A stretch of DNA of 6,063 nt from Alphaproteobacteria bacterium (GTDB taxonomy: Bacteria; Pseudomonadota; Alphaproteobacteria; Rickettsiales; SXRF01), in NCBI GenBank assembly GCA_020050695.1, contig JAGVKI010000232.1:1-6063 (forward strand), given 5' to 3'. Below, one piece after another: positions 1-6,063 of this stretch. The notes beneath the pieces were generated by a model. It was not told the origin of the DNA, did not search any database, and worked only from the letters and a program-made list of their open reading frames with translations. Positions within the stretch are counted from its first letter, which is position 1. Every line of letters begins with the position of its first letter. The position numbers and the translations under genes are program-made.

Positions 1-546
1 AATGCGTACAAAGGCCTCTTCCACCGGGAAAGACGTATCGCCCGCCGTATCTAAAAATGCGTTATGGATGGTAAGCGCATCGGATTGTGAAATCTGCTGC
101 GGCAATATATCGCGCAGCGTATGCGGAATGCGGTCGATACTGACATGTTCACGCGCCGTAGGTTCGCCCTGGCGCAGCGCCTGGCGCACGATTTCCGGGC
201 AGGACAGCGCCGCATCCATGACGGTCTGGTTGCCCAGCTTGCGCGTCATACGAGGATAAAAATAACAGGCATCGGATATAAAGCGGTCACCCTTTTCTTT
301 GTGAATACCGCAAAGCCCGCCCTGCAATTTTACACAATACCCGCTGGCAGGGTCTTTACGCATGATCCACGGCACCTCCTTGGATGCCTCGATAGACGCC
401 AGCAGTTCCGGCGCCTCGCTGCGGTAAAGATTGATGGTACCATCATCCACCTGCATAGACCATTGCTGGCAGCACGTGTCTTCGCACTTATCACCAAGGC
501 AGGAAAATTCGGAAAGTACCTTACTGCGTAAAATCGGATGAGCCAT
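1..546 (-). CDS. fliB: FliB-like flagellin lysine-N-methylase, 3' end cut by window edge
   Basis: The frame is open from an ATG at 546 to the window edge, giving 182 residues of a family usually near 400. The visible part carries the cysteine pattern of the FliB/YkgJ-like family: C16, C21 and the pair C25-C26 (C-x4-C-x3-CC, then Gln-Gln-Trp), C71, GLCGIH at 77-82, CYFYPR at 94-99 and LSCPE at 114-118. In Salmonella, FliB methylates surface lysines of flagellin, and its cysteines are reported to hold an iron-sulfur cluster; I infer the same role here. The start follows the upstream methyltransferase stop by 13 bases and has a GTAGGG ribosome site 6 bases before it, so the two genes are probably co-translated. 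No in-frame alternative start lies close upstream. The family call is firm; flagellin as substrate rests on family and flagellar context. A more general YkgJ-type metal-binding protein is the alternative. Confidence 0.85.
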   Translation of the reverse strand, partial: MAHPILRSKVLSEFSCLGDKCEDTCCQQWSMQVDDGTINLYRSEAPELLASIEASKEVPWIMRKDPASGYCVKLQGGLCGIHKEKGDRFISDACYFYPRMTRKLGNQTVMDAALSCPEIVRQALRQGEPTAREHVSIDRIPHTLRDILPQQISQSDALTIHNAFLDTAGDTSFPVEEAFVRI

Positions 547-559
547 AAGAAGCCCTACG

Positions 560-2161
560 TTAATGGGTTTGTCGTTTTTTCAGGGCATAGGCCATACCGG
601 CAACCGGCATGTCATTTTCCATACGCACAGTCATATCCTGCTGCATGATAATTTCATAGCCCTCTTCTGCCGCCAGATGCTCGATGTAGGAATTGCGCTG
701 GGTGTAACGACCTGTGGGCTTGAGATTATAATCACCGCCCTGCTCTTCACGTTCGATGGAAATAAGCAATATGCCTTTTTGCGCCAGCACCGCGCGCGCC
801 GCTTTAAACAAGGGCGCTACGTCGCCAAGATAAATCAGTACGTCTGCTGCAACCACATAATCAAATGTCTGCTCACACTGCCACATGAATTCAACAATGT
901 CCTGCGCAAAAAGCGCATTGTATAATTTACGGTCACGCGCCTTGCTGAGCATTTTCTGCGACAAATCCACCCCTACGCGCTGGCTTGTAATATCGCGAAA
1001 TGCCTCGGCTACCAGGCCTGTACCGCATCCCAGGTCGAGCAGGCTGGCATCTTTGGGAAGCCCCACTTCAGCAGCCATTTGGGCAAGCAGGCCTGGCACC
1101 TTATAACCAAGCACATGAATCAGATGATGGTCAAAGCGGTCTGCGTAATGATCGAATAAGTTGCTGATATATTCGGCAGGCGCCGTTACCATCGCATCAC
1201 CCTTTAGCATCGCGTCGAAATAACGCATCACTTTATCATCTGGCGAAAGCATCAAGGCCTGCGCCAGCAGGTCTTTGGCCTGGTCATTTTTATGCTGGCG
1301 CAGCAGCGCGTTGAGCAAAAGCTGCGTGATATACACATTGTCTTTTTGCAGCCCATGCGCCTGGCTCAATATCTGCTCTGCCATCGCATATTGATGCTGG
1401 ATGAGCAGCAGGCTGCCCAGCTGCATATGGCTTTCCCAGCCGTTGGGATTGGACTGGATCGCCTGCATCGCATAGCGCGTGGCCATATCATACTGGCCCT
1501 GCTGTTCGCTCACCATCGCCATGCCGTGCAGCGCTTCATAGGCATTGGGATTATATTTGAGCGCACGGGCAAGGCTGGCGTGGGCTTCGCTGTAGCGTTT
1601 ATGTTCGATAAGCAGCTTGCCTTTTTGAATATGCCCCCATTCATTTTCCGGGGCACGTTCGATGACGCGGTTGAACAGCTTTTCTGCCTTGTCATGCGCG
1701 CCCTTCATCATATGGCACAGGCCTTCATGCAGGTCGATTTCAGGAATATCGCGGGCGGCGCGGGCATTTTCAAACATCAGGATCGCATCGTCGAAATTAT
1801 CCTGCTGCGCCATGGTATCGGCCAGCAGCAGCATGGCTATCGGATCGGTTGGCTGGAGCAGATGCGCGGTGCGAAACGCCGATTCGGCACCGGTATTATC
1901 GCCAAGGGAGAATAATATCTGGCCATGCTGTATGTGGAACGCTGAATTTTCCGGCTGCATCTGTATGGCCATCTGCGAAAAGGTCAGCGCATTGCCATAG
2001 GTGCCGGTCGCACGAAACAGCGACGACATCAGGTAATAGCCATACGGAAAATCAGGATGCTCATCGAGCATGCTGCGGCAAATATCCGCTGCCTGGCGGA
2101 GATGTCCAGCCGCCACCAATGCCTCGGCTTCCTGGTATGCCAGCATCAGGTTCTGAGCCAT
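560..2161 (-). CDS. TPR-repeat protein fused to a class I SAM-dependent methyltransferase
   Basis: The 533-residue protein has two parts. Residues 1 to about 310 are helical pairs of roughly 34 residues, about nine tetratricopeptide repeats, which normally bind another protein. Residues 331-533 form a class I methyltransferase: a linker YISNLFDHYADRFDHHL (331-347) typical of the TPR-containing methyltransferase family (COG4976 type), the SAM-binding glycine loop LDLGCGTG (375-382), the acidic VGVDLS (396-401), DYVVAADVLIYLGD (434-447) and a C-terminal GRYTQ...PVAGMAY segment. No signal peptide or membrane segment is seen, so it should be cytoplasmic. The start has GAAAGGG 10 bases upstream, a rather long spacer. 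It lies 52 bases after fliW and 13 bases before the fliB-like gene, so a flagellar protein, perhaps flagellin, is a plausible substrate; this is inferred from position only. Domain calls are firm; substrate and biological role are unknown. Confidence 0.9.
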   Translation of the reverse strand: MAQNLMLAYQEAEALVAAGHLRQAADICRSMLDEHPDFPYGYYLMSSLFRATGTYGNALTFSQMAIQMQPENSAFHIQHGQILFSLGDNTGAESAFRTAHLLQPTDPIAMLLLADTMAQQDNFDDAILMFENARAARDIPEIDLHEGLCHMMKGAHDKAEKLFNRVIERAPENEWGHIQKGKLLIEHKRYSEAHASLARALKYNPNAYEALHGMAMVSEQQGQYDMATRYAMQAIQSNPNGWESHMQLGSLLLIQHQYAMAEQILSQAHGLQKDNVYITQLLLNALLRQHKNDQAKDLLAQALMLSPDDKVMRYFDAMLKGDAMVTAPAEYISNLFDHYADRFDHHLIHVLGYKVPGLLAQMAAEVGLPKDASLLDLGCGTGLVAEAFRDITSQRVGVDLSQKMLSKARDRKLYNALFAQDIVEFMWQCEQTFDYVVAADVLIYLGDVAPLFKAARAVLAQKGILLISIEREEQGGDYNLKPTGRYTQRNSYIEHLAAEEGYEIIMQQDMTVRMENDMPVAGMAYALKKRQTH

Positions 2162-2213
2162 ACGGGTACTGCCCTTTCAAAAGATGCGCCGGCGATAGAA
2201 GCGCAACAGCAGA

Positions 2214-2693
2214 TTATAACATGTGCTGTACTTTGTAAACGTCCTGCGGGAATACGTACTGAACACCGATTTTACGCTCAATGTCGATAAACAATGGTGC
2301 GCGAGCATTTACCGACAGCTTGATCTGGTCCATGCCACGATGCACGGATACGATCAGCAATACGGCAAGGGTGTTTTCTTCAATCTGCAGATCGCGAAGC
2401 GCGCTACGAATATCTGCTGAGGCAACAATCTTGTTTTCCATTTCCAGCGGCAGCGCAATGAATGCGAGATCCGGATCGTCGAGCGACTGCATCAGCATGA
2501 ACTGCTGCATTTTAGGATTAGGGAACCCTGCCAGCGCAAACCGGTTACGGTCGGGCATGCCAAGCATGCCGCGCGGGAACAACACAGCTTTATCGAGGGA
2601 CACCGTCACCTCGCCAAAACGCGATTTAATGACTTCCGTCGTAGCTCCGCCTGCAGGATTGGCCTGCGTAAGAAGGGTGGACTGGTTAAGCAT
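2214..2693 (-). CDS. fliW: Flagellar assembly factor FliW
   Basis: FliW is a small cytoplasmic beta-barrel protein that binds flagellin. Where studied (Bacillus, Campylobacter) it also antagonises the translational repressor CsrA, so free flagellin feeds back on flagellin synthesis. From the chosen start the protein has 159 residues, near the usual 130-160. Family marks, numbered from that start, are FPRGMLGMPD (39-48), QSLDDPDLAF (69-78) and the closing stretch LSVNARAPLFIDIE (126-139) followed by GVQYVF (143-148). The first 20 or so residues precede the conserved core and look disordered. A longer in-frame start at 2738 adds 15 residues but has no clear ribosome site; the ATG at 2693 has AAAAAGG 8 bases upstream, so I prefer it. 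The gene follows flgL directly and precedes the TPR-methyltransferase. No csrA, flaF or flbT is visible. Identity is confident; the start is moderately so. Confidence 0.9.
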   Translation of the reverse strand: MLNQSTLLTQANPAGGATTEVIKSRFGEVTVSLDKAVLFPRGMLGMPDRNRFALAGFPNPKMQQFMLMQSLDDPDLAFIALPLEMENKIVASADIRSALRDLQIEENTLAVLLIVSVHRGMDQIKLSVNARAPLFIDIERKIGVQYVFPQDVYKVQHML

Positions 2694-2701
2694 ACGTACC
2701 G

Positions 2702-2708
2702 CCTTTTT
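2702..2708 (-). promoter_or_regulatory. Probable ribosome binding site deciding the fliW start
   Basis: On the minus strand a run of seven A followed by GG, then CGGTACGT, precedes the ATG at 2693. The AAGG core sits 8 bases from that ATG. The other candidate ATG at 2738 is preceded by GTGGTTTCCTA, which has no Shine-Dalgarno match. This supports the shorter FliW, although the site is only moderate. Confidence 0.5.
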
Positions 2709-2761
2709 TTCTTCTGCGATCTGGGTACCTGATACCATTAGGAAACCACAGTCTTATTAAT

Positions 2762-3670
2762 TTACCTTAAAAAATCAGATAGCCTCAAGGAATTAATTTT
2801 TGCAAATGCCTGAAAAGCAGCTTGCAATATACCTTGATTAACAGCTACCTGCGTTGAAACCGCCACAATATCGGTATTGCCGATGGTTTCCTGCAACCCC
2901 TTCCAATAGAGCACGAACGTCTCGTGGTTCTTGTTGATATTGGATACGGCTACCTTGTTGGAATCCGCAGTAGCCTTGGTGGAAACCACGCCCTGCACCC
3001 CTTCCTGGATCAGCGAATAAGCACGCTGGAATAACTCATCGCTGTTTTCAATATCCGCCTGTTTGGCCGTTGCAAGCCCTGCAAAAATTTTCTGGATACC
3101 CGGATCATCGGCGCGCACATTGTAGGTAATTACAATATTATTGTCCGCGCGCAGGGTGATGTCCTGCTGGCTGCCGGTATAATAACCGGTATCAGGCACG
3201 CCATCTACCGCAAGTGACGGAAAATTCACATTATCTACCGCAGGCGAATCCACCTGGCTGCCACTGAACAGGTAACGGCCTGCCGAGTTGGTATTAAGCT
3301 GGCCTACCATGATCTGCCATTTTTCCTGTAATTGCAGCTGGAAGGCGGTATTGACCTGAATACCCGTGCGGCGCTGCGCAATCAGGTTATTAAGGTCGGT
3401 AGCCACCGTAATAAGCTGGCCAAGAATACTGCTGGTCGTCTCCAGGCGGGCTTCAATGGCCTTGTTGTCATTTAGGTATTGTCCGCTCTGGGCAATGGAT
3501 GCGCTCAGCGCCAGATATTGCTGCGACTGGTTGGCGATACCGGCAAAATCTTTCGATTTATTACCGCTGGAAAGCTGGCCCTGCTGCTGAGCCAGTTCAG
3601 AACTGACCTTGGTTACGTCCCCAATGGTCTGCTGAAATAACTGAAGGGTACTTACGCCATTAATTGCCAT
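2762..3670 (-). CDS. flgL: Flagellar hook-filament junction protein FlgL (HAP3)
   Basis: FlgL is the second junction protein. It is exported by the flagellar type III system and sits between FlgK and the flagellin filament. The 302-residue length is normal for the family. The N-terminal coiled-coil core is clear, with STLQLFQQTIGDV (7-19) and LAQQQGQLSSGNKSKDF (26-42), the counterpart of the flagellin-like 'Q-SSG' motif. LNTNSAGRYLFSGSQVDSPAV (125-145) matches the family's 'N-x-G-YLFSG' segment and leads into a short beta-rich surface domain to about residue 190. The C terminus ends with helical heptads and SLRLSDFLR, as expected for D0. There is no cleaved signal peptide, which fits type III export. 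The start is well supported by AAAGGAGA 7 bases upstream. It follows flgK by 20 bases, the usual order, so the two are almost certainly co-transcribed. Confidence 0.95.
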   Translation of the reverse strand: MAINGVSTLQLFQQTIGDVTKVSSELAQQQGQLSSGNKSKDFAGIANQSQQYLALSASIAQSGQYLNDNKAIEARLETTSSILGQLITVATDLNNLIAQRRTGIQVNTAFQLQLQEKWQIMVGQLNTNSAGRYLFSGSQVDSPAVDNVNFPSLAVDGVPDTGYYTGSQQDITLRADNNIVITYNVRADDPGIQKIFAGLATAKQADIENSDELFQRAYSLIQEGVQGVVSTKATADSNKVAVSNINKNHETFVLYWKGLQETIGNTDIVAVSTQVAVNQGILQAAFQAFAKINSLRLSDFLR

Positions 3671-3677
3671 AACTCAT

Positions 3678-3685
3678 TCTCCTTT
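3678..3685 (-). promoter_or_regulatory. Strong ribosome binding site for flgL
   Basis: The minus strand reads AAAGGAGA, then 7 bases, then the flgL ATG at 3670. It lies inside the 20-base gap after the flgK stop. It is the best Shine-Dalgarno sequence in the window and fixes the flgL start. Confidence 0.8.
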
Positions 3686-3690
3686 TACCG

Positions 3691-6063
3691 CTACCTGCCG
3701 AACGACGACAGCAGCGTATCAAATAATTCGTTAGCTACCGAAATAACCCGCGCCGATGCGGAATAGGCATTCTGGTAGATGACCGTATTGGCCAGTTCAG
3801 TATCCAGATTCACACCGCTCACCGAAGAGGAGCGTTGCGTAAACCCGGCAAGCAGCGACTGCGCATTCGTGGCGTCGGTATCAAACGTTACGGCATTGGT
3901 GGCCGCTGCGCCGATAATCTGCGCGGCGTAGGAACTAAAACTCTGCGTGGTCTGTGTGAGTTCGCCGGCCGCCGCAAACAGCGTTGCACCAAGCCCAATA
4001 TCGGCCAGGCGCTGGATGATGCTGTTATCACCGATATTGCGATGGTAGGTATAAAGCGGATCAGCGTCCGGATCGTTCGGCTGCGCCACACGCACCAGGC
4101 TACCCAGCGACAATAGCGACGGGCCGTTTTGAATACGACTTTCCACCTGTAAATTCAGGGCACTGCCTTTGACCGTATCACCGCTGACGGTAGGGATGTT
4201 GGATTTGAAAAAATTGTTCAGTTCAAAATAATGCGAGAAGCTGCGATTACTGCCCGCCTGCGGTGGCACGTCATTGGGCTTGCCCAGCTGCGTGCTTTCC
4301 ATGCTGTCAACGGCAACCACTGAGCTGCTGCTGCCAGATACCAGCTTGAGAAAACCATTGCGCTGCGTGGTATAGGTGCTGCCGGATTTAGGCAGTTCAT
4401 TGCCATTTTCATCCACCAGCATTGCCGTCAGAATCGGCTGGTTGGTGGTTGGCTGCACGATTTCCGCCTGGCCGGTTGCGGTTACAACCGAATAGCGGCT
4501 GTTGAGTATATTGCTCTGGCCGTTATTAACGCGGTAGTTGATCACCGCTGTGGAAATATTGCCCTCCCCATCATCCACACCCACCGACACGCTGACGGTA
4601 AAGTAAGGCGAGGTCGAATTACCCGACAGATCCGCAATAAACGACCCGTTGCTGAGGGTGCGTACGTTACTGCCTGGTTCAGCCGTCGTATAGGCTGGCA
4701 GCGCTGTCACGCCGGGCACCGATACCGCAGCGCCAGGGCTGGCCGCCGTATCGGTTTCGATTTCAAAGCTGGTGGCTGTTACGTTTTTAATGGTAAAATA
4801 GCCAGTCAGGTCACCCATAGGGATGCCGTTAATAGCCATGCCGGGGCTGCCTAAATAAATAGTCTGGCCTTCGGCCAGGCCATTGCTGGTGCCAGAGGTG
4901 TTGATGGTTACGACATTGCTGCCCGCTGTGGTCACATAGGTATCAGGGCCGCCGGAAGCCAGCGCTATCGCGGGAACGCCCGACGTCACCGCGCCGGTGC
5001 TGACACCAAGGTTATCGAGCACCTGCACATCGGTCACAAAGAAACCAGCAGGCAGGCCGGAGATATTGTTTAGGTCAAAATCAAACGTGAACAGTGGCGG
5101 ATTTCCCGGAAGCGACTGACTGTCGGAAGCCAGGCGGATATTGTTCATGTTGCCAACTTCTACTTTGGCCTGCGGTACGCCGTAATACTGGTTTATTTCG
5201 TTTATGATGTCCTGAGTGGTTGGGTTGCCGGTACCGTTCTTGGTTGGCAGGTTGGCCAGGTCAATCACATACGGCATGATACCGGTTTCATCCGGATAGG
5301 GCGAAGCAAGCGGCTGGCCATTGGTGCCGAGCATCGCAATCTGCACGCCGCCTGTCCATCCGCTGTAATCGCCTGCATTGACCGAGCGTGTACCTGTATA
5401 GCTGCTGGCGCCAGGATAGCCTGTACCCAGGTTATGAACCGCATTGAACTTGTCCACCAGCGTTGCTGCCAGCATGTCGAGTTCATTGAGAATATTAGGA
5501 ATCTGCGTATCGCGCATCTGCACATAACCTTGCAGCTTGCCGCCGCCAAGGAAGCTTTTGATGCTGCCCTGCGCGCCGCTGGTCAGCAGGTCGTAGCTGG
5601 GGCCGACAGGCGCACCATCAGGCGTCAGGCGCTGTACGGTAAGGGGCGATAGAGTGGAGTTATTGGCAAAGCTGGCCGAGGACACGACAGGAGTGTAGCT
5701 TAACTGGTAGACGTTTTCGTCCAGCAGCGGAATACCGCTGGAAGTCACCAGATGCACTGCGCCGTTTTCACGCGAATAGGTGCTTACGCTCAACTGCTCG
5801 GAAAGATTCTTGATCAGCGTGTCGCGCTGGTCTTCAAGATCCGCCGTGCCACGGCCAAGGGAACGCGCACTTACAATGCTTGCATTAACCGTGTGCAGCG
5901 CCTGCAGGTCGTTATTGATCTGGGTGACGCTAGCGGCAATATCCTGATCTGCCTGGTACTGGAGATCCTGCAGGGAAACCGCAAGCCCCTGAATCTGGCC
6001 AGCAAGGGTCACAGCGCTATTGACGGTGGTACGCTGAAGCGTGGTGTCTTCAGGCGTTTGCGC
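3691..6063 (-). CDS. flgK: Flagellar hook-associated protein FlgK (HAP1), 5' end cut by window edge
   Basis: FlgK is the first junction protein, added to the hook tip after export by the flagellar type III system. The frame is open to the right edge, giving 790 residues; an internal GTG at 6012 is not the true start. Core motifs are present: a helical N-terminal stretch with DLEDQRDTLIKNLSEQL (75-91), then FLGGGKLQGYVQMRD (171-185), and at the C terminus GDNS (678-681), VSGVNLDTELAN (748-759) and IYQNAYSASARVISVANELF (761-780). Compared with Salmonella or E. coli FlgK (about 550 residues), roughly 110 N-terminal residues are missing, so the full protein would be near 900. The excess lies between residues 200 and 670, a beta-rich surface region with FDFDLNNISG (327-336) and SFSHYFELNNFF (608-619), which I recall from alphaproteobacterial FlgK proteins. 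flgL follows after 20 bases. Confidence 0.95.
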   Translation of the reverse strand, partial: AQTPEDTTLQRTTVNSAVTLAGQIQGLAVSLQDLQYQADQDIAASVTQINNDLQALHTVNASIVSARSLGRGTADLEDQRDTLIKNLSEQLSVSTYSRENGAVHLVTSSGIPLLDENVYQLSYTPVVSSASFANNSTLSPLTVQRLTPDGAPVGPSYDLLTSGAQGSIKSFLGGGKLQGYVQMRDTQIPNILNELDMLAATLVDKFNAVHNLGTGYPGASSYTGTRSVNAGDYSGWTGGVQIAMLGTNGQPLASPYPDETGIMPYVIDLANLPTKNGTGNPTTQDIINEINQYYGVPQAKVEVGNMNNIRLASDSQSLPGNPPLFTFDFDLNNISGLPAGFFVTDVQVLDNLGVSTGAVTSGVPAIALASGGPDTYVTTAGSNVVTINTSGTSNGLAEGQTIYLGSPGMAINGIPMGDLTGYFTIKNVTATSFEIETDTAASPGAAVSVPGVTALPAYTTAEPGSNVRTLSNGSFIADLSGNSTSPYFTVSVSVGVDDGEGNISTAVINYRVNNGQSNILNSRYSVVTATGQAEIVQPTTNQPILTAMLVDENGNELPKSGSTYTTQRNGFLKLVSGSSSSVVAVDSMESTQLGKPNDVPPQAGSNRSFSHYFELNNFFKSNIPTVSGDTVKGSALNLQVESRIQNGPSLLSLGSLVRVAQPNDPDADPLYTYHRNIGDNSIIQRLADIGLGATLFAAAGELTQTTQSFSSYAAQIIGAAATNAVTFDTDATNAQSLLAGFTQRSSSVSGVNLDTELANTVIYQNAYSASARVISVANELFDTLLSSFGR
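4717..4962 (-). other. Beta-rich insert in FlgK resembling a phage-tail/adhesin repeat unit
   Basis: Residues about 368-449 of the FlgK fragment read as one compact unit: a Gly-Pro-Asp-Thr-Tyr lead, AGSNVVTINTSG, GLAEGQTIYLG, GYFTIKNVTATSFEIET, then an Ala/Pro/Gly-rich tail. The order 'GSNVVTI ... GL--G--I-L ... G-FTI--VTATSFEI' is like single-copy or tandem beta units I know from phage tail and large surface proteins. It lies between VQVLDNLG and a second beta segment ending in ISTAVINYRV, so it may be inserted into an Ig-like fold. The resemblance is by eye only; frame and composition are continuous with the rest of flgK. Confidence 0.45.

Noticed and set aside
121..531. A 136-codon plus-strand open frame at the left end
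   Set aside because: It is antisense to the FliB-like gene, whose frame carries the conserved cysteine motifs and a proper ribosome site. The plus-strand product has no recognisable pattern.
1292..1915. A 207-codon plus-strand open frame
   Set aside because: It lies wholly opposite the TPR region of the methyltransferase gene, whose repeats are clear. The long antisense frame is a by-product of codon use in that helical region.
2187..2194. Palindrome CGCCGGCG in the gap between fliW and the TPR-methyltransferase
   Set aside because: It is too short, has no loop or T tract, and is not repeated elsewhere in the window, so neither a terminator nor an operator can be supported.
2554..2570. 7-base inverted repeat (GGCATGC, 3-base loop, GCATGCC)
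   Set aside because: It falls inside fliW and follows from the coding of a Gly-Met-Leu-Gly-Met stretch in the conserved family motif. There is no T tract and no sign of a regulatory role.
2702..2711. A-AAA-AAG heptamer, like the dnaX programmed frameshift site, near the 5' end of the long fliW frame
   Set aside because: A -1 shift would reach a stop within a few codons, and the site is only translated if the weaker start at 2738 is used. It is better explained as the A-rich ribosome site for the ATG at 2693.
4864..4878. Perfect 6-base inverted repeat (CTGGCC, 3-base loop, GGCCAG) followed on the minus strand by an A/T-rich stretch
   Set aside because: It resembles an intrinsic terminator but lies in the middle of flgK, encodes Leu-Ala-Glu-Gly-Gln in frame, and lacks a real run of T. 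A working terminator here would block the gene and the operon.

Overview
The window is a block of flagellar genes, all on the minus strand, so it is read from right to left. It runs from the hook-filament junction genes to genes for flagellin handling and probable protein modification. No mobile element, RNA gene or CRISPR array was seen, and there is no gene-free stretch longer than about 70 bases. Both ends of the window cut through a gene.

Layout in transcription order: flgK (6063-3691, start lost off the right edge), flgL (3670-2762), fliW (start 2693 or 2738, end 2214), a TPR-repeat protein fused to a SAM-dependent methyltransferase (2161-560), and the first 182 codons of a FliB-type flagellin lysine-N-methylase (546-1, end lost off the left edge). 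The gaps are about 20, 68 (or 23), 52 and 13 bases. No convincing terminator or promoter lies between the genes, so one polycistronic message is the simplest reading.

How the genes fit together: FlgK and FlgL are the two junction proteins that link the hook to the filament. FliW binds flagellin in the cytoplasm and, in species where it has been studied, links flagellin level to CsrA. FliB methylates lysines of flagellin in Salmonella. The TPR-methyltransferase is uncharacterised, but its place between fliW and fliB suggests it also acts on a flagellar protein. That is an inference from position.

Organism: a flagellated Gram-negative bacterium of roughly balanced base composition. From memory, the long FlgK with its 'FSHYF-LNNFF' and 'FDFDLNN' segments, and the TPR-methyltransferase family, resemble alphaproteobacterial proteins. 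The lineage call is moderate at best. If it is right, FliW here is notable, because the better-known alphaproteobacteria use FlaF and FlbT for flagellin control.

Main points of interest: (1) two different methyltransferases at the end of a junction-protein operon; (2) FliW without an adjacent csrA in the visible region; (3) a FlgK that would be about 900 residues when complete, with a large beta-rich insert that includes a segment resembling phage-tail or adhesin repeats.
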